A stretch of DNA of 64,000 bases. It comes from Vibrio tarriae (lineage in GTDB: Bacteria; Pseudomonadota; Gammaproteobacteria; Enterobacterales; Vibrionaceae). Of this stretch, positions 38,948 through 50,681 are shown in pieces. The stretch's first letter is position 1. Every line of letters begins with the position of its first letter. The stretch lies in assembly GCF_002216685.1 (NCBI RefSeq), contig NZ_CP022353.1, positions 682,001 through 746,000 of the forward strand. Direction: 5' to 3'. Below the pieces are notes generated by a model. The model had not been told where the DNA came from. It ran no database searches and saw only the letters and a program-made list of their open reading frames with translations. The translations under genes were made by a program, and so were the position numbers.

Positions 38948-39766
38948 TTATTTTCTGCGATACACTCGGAGCATAAAATCGGCTTCACATTCGAAAGTAT
39001 CACTTTGACTAACACGGTGTTTAAAATCCTCACTGGCACGCCATGCGAACGGAGTCATTTGCAACAAGTCTGCCGCTTCTGAGCCATTGAGTGCCATAGG
39101 GTAGTGGAGTTTACACTCTTCAACCAATTCAAAACCCGACAGAGTTTCTGGTTGCTCTTCATGTAAACGCACCTGATCGTAGATGCCTTGTTTAAATTGA
39201 TACAGGTGACGCGCCGCTGGCGTGACGGTGATAACGATGCCGCCTATTTTGATACAACGCTCCAATTCGGTGTCTTTGCATGGTGCGTAAATGCGGATCA
39301 CGCCATCCAGACTCTGATTGGCAAAAGGTAAGCGGTGGCTAGAGGCTACGGCAAATTGGCAATCTGGGTAGCGTTTGGCCGCGTAGCGTATGGCGATTTT
39401 GGAAATATCGAGCCCAAAAGTTTGTGCTTCACTGTCTTGCTGGCGCAAAGCCTTGGCAAAAAAATCGGTGTAGTAGCCTTCACCGCAACCAATATCGAGC
39501 AGCATTTGTTGGCGGTCTGTTAAATAGGTTTGGCACAATTTGGCAACTTTTTCACGCATGGGCGCGTAGTGGCCTGTGTGTAAAAAACGGCGACGAGCCT
39601 GTGTCATCTCTTTGTTATCACCGGGATCTTTGGAGCGCTTATGCTGAACAGGCATCAGATTGACGTACCCCTCTTTCGCTACATCAAATTGATGACGATT
39701 GATACAGGCGTAAGTATTTTGGTTTAGCGTTAGGGGATGCTCACACAGCGGGCACAAAAAGGTCAT
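38948..39766 (-). CDS. rlmA: 23S rRNA (guanine-745-N1)-methyltransferase
   Basis: RlmA (272 aa) methylates G745 of 23S rRNA. It starts with a zinc module (CPLCEHPL ... YACINRHQFD) and has the class I SAM-binding motif LDIGCGEGYYTDFF, then motif IRIYAPCKD. Further conserved RSKDPGDNKEM follows the zinc finger. A frame from TTG 39784 exists, but ATG 39766 gives MTFLCPLCEHPL, which aligns with E. coli MSFSCPLC. It precedes chaN on the same strand, though the Fur box suggests chaN has its own promoter. Confidence 0.92.
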   Translation of the reverse strand: MTFLCPLCEHPLTLNQNTYACINRHQFDVAKEGYVNLMPVQHKRSKDPGDNKEMTQARRRFLHTGHYAPMREKVAKLCQTYLTDRQQMLLDIGCGEGYYTDFFAKALRQQDSEAQTFGLDISKIAIRYAAKRYPDCQFAVASSHRLPFANQSLDGVIRIYAPCKDTELERCIKIGGIVITVTPAARHLYQFKQGIYDQVRLHEEQPETLSGFELVEECKLHYPMALNGSEAADLLQMTPFAWRASEDFKHRVSQSDTFECEADFMLRVYRRK

Positions 39767-39919
39767 GGTGGTCTCAATCAACAAAATAGAGGCGTAAGTT
39801 TAACGGCAGCCGCGCGAAATACAAAGCGCAACCCAGTCTCTTAACGCTGTTGATGTTGACTGCAGGAGGGATAAAGGCCGCTCAAATTCTTGAACAGCCT
39901 TACAGTAAAGAGATCAACA

Positions 39920-40924
39920 TTAAAAATTGAAGGCGACACCCGTTGAAAGGAAGGTTGATTGTTGATCAAAAAAGTTCACCGCATCATCGGTTTCACTCAG
40001 TCCTGCCATCGCGTTAATCGAGACATTTTGCCAACCAAAGGGCGCGCGATAGACATACAGCGCAAAGGCGCTCCAGCGGTTGGCATCACGGGTTTTCGCA
40101 AAAATCGGGTGTGCGGTATCGTACTCTTCTTGTCCATAACTGAGGGTTAAAAACAGCGCTTGTGGGCCGAAAAAGGTATTCACACCGAGTTGATAATCCT
40201 GCGCCGTAAAATCAAATGCATCCCCTTGAGCATCACGCTGGGTATAGGTGATTTGCGGGACTAATGACCAAGAGCGGCTCAGAGGTAAAGAGATTTCAGC
40301 CGACACTTGTTGATACTCACTGTTGCGATTGAGTAAGGCACGTTGCGTATTATTGAGGCCGGATGTTGCACCGCTTTGCTCTTCATCGACTTTGTAATCT
40401 AAGTAGGCATAACGCAGAGTAATAGGAAGCGCGAAAGGCGCAGTGTAAGCAAGGCGTCCTCCTTGCGCGCTGATGTCGGTCGCCGCTCTTGCCGTCTGTG
40501 TTAAATAGGGATCGCGCCAAGTTTCATTAATGCCAGGCAGCGAAGGAAAATAAGCGAGAGTAATTTCACCCAGTCTCTCAAATCGGTGGGTGATACCAAG
40601 TTCCGCCTGCAGTTGTCCCTCGATAACTTGGTCGGTACTTTGACCTGCAAAAAGCTGAGTATTTCCCGAGGCAAAGGTGTATTGCACATTCCCGAGTGGT
40701 GCAAACAGTAGTTCGGAAGTGGAGGTACCTGATTGCTGTAAATCCGTGGTGATCGCGTTGTCATCATTGGTGTTCATTTGCGATTTATCACGCACGTAAA
40801 AGCTGTTTAGGCTCAGTGTGACATCCCAACCGGGCTGATTCCTATCGGTTGGGCCTTGAGCATAAGCCGCTGGTGGCAAAGAGGCGACAAGCAAAGTGAG
40901 TAGACTGGGGTAGAAAATGTTCAT
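39920..40924 (-). CDS. DUF2860 outer-membrane protein
   Basis: A 334-aa protein with a signal peptide (about residues 1-22, ending AAYAQG) and a long series of amphipathic strands ending in GVAFNF, the mark of a beta-barrel outer-membrane protein. Pattern and length fit the DUF2860 family of Vibrionales and relatives, of unknown function but porin-like. Stretches like GGRLAYTAPFALPITLRYAY alternate as expected for strands. It is an isolated gene; the 344 bp before its start hold two ERIC-type repeats, which may influence its expression. No operon partner is evident. Confidence 0.8.
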   Translation of the reverse strand: MNIFYPSLLTLLVASLPPAAYAQGPTDRNQPGWDVTLSLNSFYVRDKSQMNTNDDNAITTDLQQSGTSTSELLFAPLGNVQYTFASGNTQLFAGQSTDQVIEGQLQAELGITHRFERLGEITLAYFPSLPGINETWRDPYLTQTARAATDISAQGGRLAYTAPFALPITLRYAYLDYKVDEEQSGATSGLNNTQRALLNRNSEYQQVSAEISLPLSRSWSLVPQITYTQRDAQGDAFDFTAQDYQLGVNTFFGPQALFLTLSYGQEEYDTAHPIFAKTRDANRWSAFALYVYRAPFGWQNVSINAMAGLSETDDAVNFFDQQSTFLSTGVAFNF

Positions 40925-40950
40925 TAGGCTTCCTTACCAAAGGTATGCGA

Positions 40951-40989
40951 TATACCCTTCCTACCTGCACTCCAAGTCGTTTGGGTATA
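40951..40989. repeat. Internally deleted ERIC derivative
   Basis: The 39-bp sequence begins TATACCCTTCCTAC, as the full ERIC nearby, and ends TCCAAGTCGTTTGGGTATA, close to its other end. Only the two termini remain, forming a small hairpin. Confidence 0.75.
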
Positions 40990-41117
40990 TATCGAGAGGC
41001 ACAATTATATCGAGCTAAGTCATGAATGCCATGACGAAAAGATGAACAGAATGTGGATCGCTCGGTAAATTTGTCAAAAATGAAATAAGCAACACCCGCG
41101 TTGCAATCCGGAATGGA

Positions 41118-41245
41118 TATACCCTTCCTACTTGAAGCTGCAGCGGTGTTGGCTGCATTCGTTCACCCCAATCACATAGCGTATCTATGCTCATGGGGAT
41201 TCACTCATTTGCCGCCTACCTGCAACTTCAAGTTGTTTGGGTATA
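41118..41245. repeat. ERIC repeat (full length)
   Basis: The 128-bp imperfect palindrome starts TATACCCTTCC and ends TTTGGGTATA. Its central part, from CACCCCAATCAC to ATGGGGATTCAC, matches the conserved core of enterobacterial repetitive intergenic consensus elements (about 127 bp), which also occur in vibrios. TA lies at both ends, the usual insertion target. The RNA would form a long hairpin. Confidence 0.9.
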
Positions 41246-41268
41246 AAGTGCTGCTTATACCGAGAGGC

Positions 41269-42159
41269 TTATTGAGCTTGGCTAGTGATTTGAGTGACTA
41301 GCTGATGATTTTGCCTCGGCTGTAAGGTGATGCCCTCTGCCAGAGACGGCGCATGCAGTGTTGATTCCACACACAAAAAGTGTAAGTAACCCTCATCATT
41401 CATGTCGGCTATCGATTGAGCACCTTGTTGCCAAGGATTCCACAACACCGCGGAGTTATGACCTTGATTTTCAACGGTCAGCGTGCGAGCTAATGCGGGG
41501 TCTTGCACTTTGATCAAGGGTTCGGGTTGCGTGTAAACACGGTCTATCGTGTCAGTGAGAGTGAGCAAACCATGCTGAGTACATAGACGACTGTTTTGTA
41601 GGCTATCAATGTACTCCGTCCCCACACCTGAGGTTTGCGTTTCACGAATATCACCCACGTGCAGATAAGTGTGCAGAGCCCCAGAGAAGGTCCATGCTTT
41701 TGAATCCGTGTTAGTCACATCAAGTGTCACAGTCAAGCTCTCACGGATTTCCACGTGCAATCGAACGTCAAATTGATATGGCCAAATGGCTAAGCTCTCT
41801 GGCGTGGCTTGCAAGCCGAGAGTGACGATAACGCCTTGCTCATTTTCCCTGTGTTCGATCAGTTTCCATTCTTGGTTCCGTACAAAACCATGTGCTGGGG
41901 CGGCAATACGACCAAACCATGGCCAGCAAACCGGAATGCCACCGCGTAGCGCGGATTTGCCATCGTAAATAGCTTGTGAACTCATCCACAGCAAGTCAGC
42001 TTGACCTTTTGGCTGAAAGGAGAGGACATGGCCACCGTGCAGTGAGATAGCGGCGCTGGCTTTGTCATGAATGACGCGTACGATGTTGACTTGATCTTGC
42101 TGAGCTATGGTGACGCAATCAGACAATGTTGTGACGGTTTTCAAAGAGAGTAAATCCAT
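41269..42159 (-). CDS. yeaD: D-hexose-6-phosphate mutarotase YeaD
   Basis: The 296-aa aldose-1-epimerase-like protein interconverts alpha and beta anomers of glucose 6-phosphate and related sugars. Visible family motifs are RGGIPVCWPWFG, HGFVRNQEW and ALHTYLHVGDI, with catalytic His and Glu residues in this fold. It follows gapA on the same strand with a 147-bp gap containing the gapA terminator, the order seen in E. coli. AAGGAAAC precedes the ATG at 42159. It complements the glycolytic genes of the window. Confidence 0.9.
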   Translation of the reverse strand: MDLLSLKTVTTLSDCVTIAQQDQVNIVRVIHDKASAAISLHGGHVLSFQPKGQADLLWMSSQAIYDGKSALRGGIPVCWPWFGRIAAPAHGFVRNQEWKLIEHRENEQGVIVTLGLQATPESLAIWPYQFDVRLHVEIRESLTVTLDVTNTDSKAWTFSGALHTYLHVGDIRETQTSGVGTEYIDSLQNSRLCTQHGLLTLTDTIDRVYTQPEPLIKVQDPALARTLTVENQGHNSAVLWNPWQQGAQSIADMNDEGYLHFLCVESTLHAPSLAEGITLQPRQNHQLVTQITSQAQ

Positions 42160-42248
42160 CTTAGTTTCCTTGAGTCTGCGTTTTGGCTTGCTCTGAGATT
42201 TGGTGAAATAGCGAGCGAAAGACTCGGAAACACCAATACTCAGATACC

Positions 42249-42276
42249 AAAAAGGCGACCCTAGAGTCGCCTTTTT
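42249..42276 (-). terminator. gapA terminator
   Basis: On the minus strand AAAAAGGCGACTCTAGGGTCGCCTTTTTG forms a strong hairpin with T-run, 30 bases after the gapA stop. Some read-through to yeaD is likely. Only the 28-base core is listed. Confidence 0.9.
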
Positions 42277-42306
42277 GTCTAACGAATTTCTTCGCTAATC
42301 ACTACA

Positions 42307-43365
<1,059 letters not shown>

Positions 43366-43381
43366 TTAAAAGCTGCAACAG

Positions 43382-43410
43382 ATAATCGGACTTAACTTGT
43401 TTAAAGTCAA
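43382..43410 (-). promoter_or_regulatory. gapA sigma-70 promoter
   Basis: On the minus strand TTGACT and GATTAT are separated by 17 bases, a near-ideal -35/-10 pair. The expected leader to the gapA ATG is about 75 bases. Confidence 0.75.
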
Positions 43411-43601
43411 AAAAAAGCGTCGCTTTTTTTCACAATCGTTTGCAACTGATTAACTTTTAAACTTGAGCCTGCTTTTTATGCTTACCAATTGACGTAGAAT
43501 GTGGCGATGGTTAAGTACCGCACACACTAAAAAATCTTGCTCAAAATAGAGTGAAAAAGTATGTGCCACAAACTCTGAATTAGGCAAGTTTTTCACAAAA
43601 A

Positions 43602-44045
43602 ATGGTCAGTGAAGCGATAAGTAAAAAGGAAATAGAAAGGGTGAAATTCGAATCAAAAGATCTGCACAAGCCTGATGAATACTGGCGTGAGCACCTGACG
43701 GAAGAGGCGTTTTACGTCTGTCGTCAACAAGGAACAGAACCACCATACTCAGGTAAGCTGTTGCACAATAAAGACACTGGCCTTTACCACTGTACCTGTT
43801 GCCAAACCGCTCTGTTTAGCTCTGAGAATAAATACGATTCGGGCTGTGGTTGGCCAAGTTTTGATGCGCCGATTAATGAGCAGGCAGTACGCTTTTTGGA
43901 TGACTTCAGTCACGGAATGGTGCGTACCGAAATCCAATGTGCTGCCTGTGATAGCCACCTTGGGCATGTTTTTGAAGACGGTCCTAAAACGACAGGATTG
44001 AGATTTTGCGTTAACTCGGTGTCGTTAATTTTCAACAAAAAGTGA
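43602..44045 (+). CDS. msrB: Peptide-methionine (R)-S-oxide reductase
   Basis: MsrB (147 aa) repairs methionine-R-sulfoxide in proteins. It has the zinc-binding pairs Cys64/Cys67 and Cys113/Cys116, the motif SGCGWPSF and the catalytic Cys136 in LRFCVNS. The ATG at 43602 has no clear ribosome-binding site; a GTG at 43641 preceded by AAGGAAAT is an alternative start giving 134 aa, nearer to the E. coli length of 137. The order gapA-msrB divergent is shared with E. coli. A short hairpin follows. Confidence 0.95.
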   Translation: MVSEAISKKEIERVKFESKDLHKPDEYWREHLTEEAFYVCRQQGTEPPYSGKLLHNKDTGLYHCTCCQTALFSSENKYDSGCGWPSFDAPINEQAVRFLDDFSHGMVRTEIQCAACDSHLGHVFEDGPKTTGLRFCVNSVSLIFNKK

Positions 44046-44073
44046 ATAAGCGGTAAGAAAGTCACCGCTTATT
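44045..44073 (+). terminator. msrB downstream hairpin
   Basis: AATAAGCGGT and ACCGCTTATT pair around AAGAAAGTC immediately at the msrB stop and before the convergent DUF2989 gene. The T-run is short, so efficiency is uncertain. Confidence 0.65.
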
Positions 44074-44084
44074 GTTGAAGTATT

Positions 44085-44909
44085 TCATCCTTCGTTGGGT
44101 TTAGGGAGAGTGGTTTTGGAGTAACTGCCGTTACGGATGGTTTTGGCAATCGTGCTGGCAGTATCATCCAATGAGGCAAATTTCTCTTGGCTAAAACCGT
44201 AAAGCCGTTTCATTTCTGTTGTGGAGGCAACTGGGACGTCAAACTCTTTGCCAATCATCGCCCACAGATAAGCATGTTCTTTATCATGCAGAGCATGGTA
44301 GTTACTGGCTAAGGCTTTCAATATTTCAATATTGACGGGTTGACCATTACTGAGCTCAAGTGTTTTATGCAGCAGCTCGATGGTTTTCGGTTTATCGCGG
44401 TCAGTATAAAAAGTGGCGAGAGCGTACTGCATTTCAGCCGTTTCTAGTTCAGGCTTACCTTCCAGTTGCAAAAAGGCACGGCGCGCCGCGTGATCGCCAA
44501 TTTGGCTCCACAAGAAATAGAGTGCTTGTGGTGAATTTGATTGTTTCAGTTCTGCCACGATGCGTTCTTGCTCTTTGCCTGAATTAACTAAAGCTTTAAA
44601 GCGGTTCTCTTTTAGCTTCGTTTGATCAATCGCTTGGATTTGCGAAGCAAGCTCAAGACATTTTCGATAAGCACTGACCAGATGGTATTCTTTGATGCTT
44701 TTTTCATCGCTCGGTGATTTCAAAATTTCAAAGCGGTGCCAAATTAGATCGGTTCTGGGAACGCGGCACTGCCCGTCATCCATATTGAGCTGTTCACAGC
44801 GTAGATTGGGGTTGTCGGCACAGAGCTTTTCGGTGTTTTTGCGATTCTCGAAACAGCCATTCAATAGCACTAGGCTTGTGAGAATAAGTAACGTTTTAGT
44901 CAAATTCAT
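44085..44909 (-). CDS. DUF2989 lipoprotein
   Basis: A 274-aa lipoprotein with a signal peptide and lipobox LLNGC (Cys19). The mature part has conserved cysteines (LCADNPNLRCEQL, QCRVPR) and then an alpha-helical region with TPR/Sel1-like character (NYHALHDKEHAYLWAMIG). It matches the Vibrionales/Shewanella DUF2989 family, of unknown function. It is likely periplasmic, attached to the outer membrane, since the residue after Cys is Phe rather than Asp. It is convergent with msrB and divergent from yeaC. Confidence 0.78.
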   Translation of the reverse strand: MNLTKTLLILTSLVLLNGCFENRKNTEKLCADNPNLRCEQLNMDDGQCRVPRTDLIWHRFEILKSPSDEKSIKEYHLVSAYRKCLELASQIQAIDQTKLKENRFKALVNSGKEQERIVAELKQSNSPQALYFLWSQIGDHAARRAFLQLEGKPELETAEMQYALATFYTDRDKPKTIELLHKTLELSNGQPVNIEILKALASNYHALHDKEHAYLWAMIGKEFDVPVASTTEMKRLYGFSQEKFASLDDTASTIAKTIRNGSYSKTTLPKPNEG

Positions 44910-45012
44910 GATATCGGCTTGTGATCAAATACACTTATTTATTTAGCTGTTCTTGACGCATTACGCTAGCTCGTTATGTTGACGCCACATCACTTTTGAG
45001 CAGGACGAGTTC

Positions 45013-45300
45013 ATGGACACCGAACAATTGATTAATGCGATTACGCCTGAAGCTTATCAGCGCCTACTGTACGCCGTGGAAACAGGCAAGTGGCCTGAAG
45101 GTACACTACTTTCACAACAGCAGCGAGATTCCTGTATGCAAGCTGTGATGTTGTATCAATCTAAGCACAATACGCAGGCAGATCATATGTCGGTTGGCGT
45201 GGGGGGGGAGGTGGTTTTTAAGTCGAAAGCGGAACTGAAAAAGCGCTTTTCGGAAGGGGAAAAGGATATTCTGCGCGTTAACCCCAACCAAGAGGTATGA
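45013..45300 (+). CDS. yeaC: DUF1315 protein YeaC
   Basis: A 95-aa protein of the DUF1315 family with MTPE/ITPEAYQRLLYAVETGKW near the N-terminus, DSCMQAVMLYQSKHN in the middle and VFKSKAELKKRF near the end. No biochemical function is known. In E. coli yeaC lies beside ansA and msrB, and the same holds here. AGGACGAG lies upstream of the ATG. A run of nine G at about 45200-45208 inside the gene is a possible slippage site, but the frame is intact. Confidence 0.88.
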   Translation: MDTEQLINAITPEAYQRLLYAVETGKWPEGTLLSQQQRDSCMQAVMLYQSKHNTQADHMSVGVGGEVVFKSKAELKKRFSEGEKDILRVNPNQEV

Positions 45301-45317
45301 ATAATCCCCTACCTAAC

Positions 45318-45348
45318 AATGAGCCTCGCATTACGCGAGGCTCATTGG
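45318..45348. terminator. Convergent hairpin yeaC/ansA
   Basis: CAATGAGCCTCGC-ATTAC-GCGAGGCTCATTG, a 13-bp perfect stem in the 97-bp gap between convergent genes. It lacks a T-run but is strong. Confidence 0.7.
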
Positions 45349-45397
45349 CAACCATGTTAAATGGGGGAGATCGCTTTTCGATCTTCTGCTTCAACCA

Positions 45398-46411
45398 CTA
45401 CAGCGTCATTTCACCACGTAACACTTGCTGCATTTTGGCTTTCACTTCTTCATAGGAGAGGTTCTGGCTGAGCAGATAATGCAGTTTGGCGAGCGCCGCT
45501 TCAGGCGTCATGTCATAGCCACTGATCACTCCCGCATCAGCCAGTGCACAACCTGTGGCGTAGCCGCCCATATTGACTTTGCCCGCAAGACATTGGGTCA
45601 GGTTCACCACAATCACCCCACGTTCAGAGGCCGCTTTGAGCTGAGCCAGTAACTCAGGATTCTGCGGTGCATTGCCGACACCGAAGGTGAGCAGGATCAT
45701 CGCATTCACAGGTTGCAATAGGGTATTGCGGATCACCTCATGAGAAATGCCGGGGTACATGGTAATCACACCAATCGGTTGTGGCGTGATCGGGTTGACT
45801 TTGAACTCACCACTCGGTTTTTCATCCACTTTGACGTTGGTGCTCAACTCAATATTGATGCCTGCTTCCAATAGAGGTGGCAGGTTTGGCGAGCTGAAAG
45901 CACTAAAACCGTCGGCGTGTGATTTGCGGCTGCGGTTGCCACGCATCAAACGGTTATTGAAGAACAGGGTCACTTCATTGATTGGGTAATTGGCTGCGAC
46001 GTGCAAGGCATTGAGCAAGTTGGCTTGGCCGTCTGAACGCAGATCCGCCAGTGGGATTTGTGAGCCTGTGACAATCACAGGTTTGCCTAAGTTTTCGAAC
46101 ATGAACGACAGTGCTGAAGCTGTGTAAGCCATGGTATCCGTACCGTGGAGGATTACAAAGCCGTCGTATTTGTCGTAGTTGGCCGCAATATCGTCAGCAA
46201 TAAGCTGCCAATCAGCAGGCGTCATGTCAGATGAATCCATCAAAGGATCGTATTCATGAATGGTAAACAGAGGCATTTCAGGACGGTGAAACTCGGGCAT
46301 GCTGGCTAATTGCTTTTCCATAAACCCTGCAACAGGAACGTAGCCATGATCCGATTTTTTCATGCCAATGGTGCCGCCTGTATAGGCGATATAAATATGT
46401 TTTCTTGCCAT
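45398..46411 (-). CDS. ansA: L-asparaginase I (cytoplasmic)
   Basis: AnsA (337 aa) hydrolyses asparagine to aspartate and ammonia. Both active-site motifs are visible: YTGGTIGM with the nucleophilic Thr (residue 14) and VILHGTDTMAYTAS with the second Thr and Asp. No signal peptide is present, consistent with the cytoplasmic type I enzyme of lower affinity. It stands between yeaC (convergent) and sppA (same strand). The gap to sppA contains a terminator, so it has its own promoter. Confidence 0.95.
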   Translation of the reverse strand: MARKHIYIAYTGGTIGMKKSDHGYVPVAGFMEKQLASMPEFHRPEMPLFTIHEYDPLMDSSDMTPADWQLIADDIAANYDKYDGFVILHGTDTMAYTASALSFMFENLGKPVIVTGSQIPLADLRSDGQANLLNALHVAANYPINEVTLFFNNRLMRGNRSRKSHADGFSAFSSPNLPPLLEAGINIELSTNVKVDEKPSGEFKVNPITPQPIGVITMYPGISHEVIRNTLLQPVNAMILLTFGVGNAPQNPELLAQLKAASERGVIVVNLTQCLAGKVNMGGYATGCALADAGVISGYDMTPEAALAKLHYLLSQNLSYEEVKAKMQQVLRGEMTL

Positions 46412-46470
46412 AGCGAGAAATCACTCAGTGTAGGGAACAGAGCGGCGATTATAGCGAAAACTCTTGCAAT

Positions 46471-46500
46471 AAAAAGAGGCGCTTCTTGCAAAGCGCCTCG
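46471..46500 (-). terminator. sppA terminator
   Basis: On the minus strand GAGGCGCTTTGCAAGAAGCGCCTC is followed by TTTTTATTG, 28 bases after the sppA stop. Confidence 0.9.
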
Positions 46501-46527
46501 GTATATCAAGGGTTGTGACCGCGTAGA

Positions 46528-48378
46528 CTATTCTACTTGGCAGGGCAGACAGAACGCATATTGCCCTTTAGGATCATTCAATTGATTGAGCAGTGACGTT
46601 TGTTGTTGCCACTCTACTGCCAAGGGTTGCAGTGATTTTGGCAAGAGAGTGGAGACATCCAAACCTAAGCTGACACGTACTTGTCCAAGCAGATCTTGTA
46701 AAAATTGCTGGGCTGGAGTGAGTGGCTCTTCAACCCAGTACAGGTTGTATTGATCCAACTGTGCCAGATCCGCTGCCAAATGTACGGCATCATCAAAATC
46801 ACCCAACTGATCGACTAAACCGAGGGTTTGTGCATCTTGCGCAGTCCAGACTCGGCCCTGAGCCAGTTCATCCACTGCTTTTAAGGTCAGGCCACGTTTC
46901 TCTGCAACCAAAGAAATAAAGCGCTGATAACCGTGTTCAATACCCAGTTGAATCGCATCTTTTGCACCTTGGGTAAGCCCCGTGGTCAGGCCTTGTCCTG
47001 AAAAAGGCGTTGTACCGACACCATCAGTATAAATACCAAGGTTGTTCAGCCCTTTCTCGAAGGTAGTGATGACGCTGAAAATACCGATTGAACCTGTCAG
47101 TGTGGTCGGTTGGGCGACAATCTTATCTGCGCTCATCGAAATCCAGTAACCACCGGAAGCGGCAAGGCTTGACATCGACACCACCACAGGTTTACCCGCC
47201 GCTTTCAGAGCTTCAATTTCATTGCGGATCACTTCGGAAGCAAACGCGCTGCCTCCTGGGCTATCGACACGCAGTACGACCGCTTTCACATTGCTGTCGT
47301 TACGAGCTTCGCGCAGTAATCCAGCCACAGTATCGCCACCCACAGTACCACGTGGTTGTGAGCCATCCATAATCGCACCACTCGCGACGACAATCGCAAT
47401 ATCGTTGGCATCGGTCAGTGTCGTTGGCTTAATGGTGGTTTTGTATTCGTAGTAACCGATGGCGTTATAACTGTCTTTTCCGTCGCTACCAAAAGTTTCC
47501 GCTAACGTTTGGCGAACTTGCTGACGAGTGGCTAGCTCATCGACGAGACCGACTTTTTTGGAAAGTGCAGCTAAGTCACCATTCACTTCTTTCAACTGAG
47601 CGACAAACTGCTCCATGCTTGGAGTAAGGGTTTTGATCTCAATTTGGCGATTGGCCGCGACATCATCGACGTACGCGCTCCACAACTGAGTGAGCCAGCG
47701 AGAAGCGGATTCACGAGCCGCATCAGACATATCATCACGTACAAAAGGCTCAATTGCCGATTTGTAGGTGCCGACACGAAAGACGTGAGTGGTGACATCC
47801 AATTTCTCAAGCAGAGTTTTGTAGTACATGGAGTAGGCGCTGTAACCTTTTAGCAGTACGGCACCATCTGGAGCGAGGTAGATTTTGTCCGCATAACTCG
47901 CCAAGTAATATTGGCTCTGATTATAAAAATCCCCAACCGCAAACACAGGCTTACCAGAGGCTTTGAATTCGTTGATCGCTTTGGCGATATAACGCAGCTT
48001 AGTCAAGTTGGTTTCTGGCATGTCTCCTAAAGCCAACACAAGCCCGGTGACATTGTTGTCATTTTTTGCATGGCGTAAGGTTTCAACAATATCAAACAGC
48101 ACGTTTTCGCGGGGGAGCTCTTCACCAAACACGGAGCCCGTAAAGGAGTCTATCGGGTTGATGTGCGTATTCTGCTCAACAATCGGGCCAGACAGATTGA
48201 GCACCAGTGCCGAGGATTTATCCATGGTGGGTAGCGGGGCGTCAGCGTGGACATAAATAAAGTAAATAATGCCAATACTGAGTAAGAAAATAAGGTTAGT
48301 CAGTGCCAGCCTGATGAAGGTGATCGCTTTCCAAATCCCTTTCAAAATCAGCCCAACAAAACGAAATAGTGATTTCAT
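46528..48378 (-). CDS. sppA: Signal peptide peptidase SppA, 67K type
   Basis: SppA (616 aa) cleaves signal-peptide remnants in the inner membrane. One N-terminal membrane helix (about residues 25-44) anchors a two-domain S49 peptidase. The catalytic dyad is Lys206 in RVGTYKSAIEPF in the N-terminal half and Ser408 in LAASGGYWIS in the C-terminal half, as in the E. coli tetramer. A longer frame starts at 48456, but ATG 48378 with TGGAGAT upstream gives MKSLFRFVGLILKG, which fits the family. It is divergent from fadH, 229 bp away. Confidence 0.95.
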   Translation of the reverse strand: MKSLFRFVGLILKGIWKAITFIRLALTNLIFLLSIGIIYFIYVHADAPLPTMDKSSALVLNLSGPIVEQNTHINPIDSFTGSVFGEELPRENVLFDIVETLRHAKNDNNVTGLVLALGDMPETNLTKLRYIAKAINEFKASGKPVFAVGDFYNQSQYYLASYADKIYLAPDGAVLLKGYSAYSMYYKTLLEKLDVTTHVFRVGTYKSAIEPFVRDDMSDAARESASRWLTQLWSAYVDDVAANRQIEIKTLTPSMEQFVAQLKEVNGDLAALSKKVGLVDELATRQQVRQTLAETFGSDGKDSYNAIGYYEYKTTIKPTTLTDANDIAIVVASGAIMDGSQPRGTVGGDTVAGLLREARNDSNVKAVVLRVDSPGGSAFASEVIRNEIEALKAAGKPVVVSMSSLAASGGYWISMSADKIVAQPTTLTGSIGIFSVITTFEKGLNNLGIYTDGVGTTPFSGQGLTTGLTQGAKDAIQLGIEHGYQRFISLVAEKRGLTLKAVDELAQGRVWTAQDAQTLGLVDQLGDFDDAVHLAADLAQLDQYNLYWVEEPLTPAQQFLQDLLGQVRVSLGLDVSTLLPKSLQPLAVEWQQQTSLLNQLNDPKGQYAFCLPCQVE

Positions 48379-48553
48379 GGTATCTCCAGACCAACGGAGT
48401 GGCACAACACTCCAAAGCTTCAGATGTCTAGTGCATATCAGCGCACAACGAACCACATCCTACGTTATCTGATCGGGGCAAACAACAATCTTGCAAACCA
48501 GCGTAACCTTGATCGCTGTTACACAAATGTAAACACTTGTTTGATTTTTGTAA

Positions 48554-50608
<2,055 letters not shown>

Positions 50609-50632
50609 CTTGTTGAGTGACAACCATGAGCG

Positions 50633-50659
50633 ACAAAGGGCACTTAGGTGCCCTTTGTT
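50633..50659. terminator. Convergent terminator fadH/purU
   Basis: ACAAAGGGCACTTAGGTGCCCTTTGTT, symmetrical stem in the 73-bp gap between convergent genes. Confidence 0.85.
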
Positions 50660-50681
50660 ATTGTCTATTGCTGAGGACTCG

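Larger units (their letters stand above)
40925..41268. other. Intergenic region with ERIC elements, yeaD to DUF2860 gene
   Basis: This 344-bp gap contains a short ERIC derivative (40951-40989), a full ERIC (41118-41245) and the promoter of the DUF2860 gene. No gene is seen. Confidence 0.7.

Noticed and set aside
45200..45208. Frameshift at a G-run in yeaC
   Set aside because: The frame is intact through the run and the protein matches the DUF1315 length and pattern.
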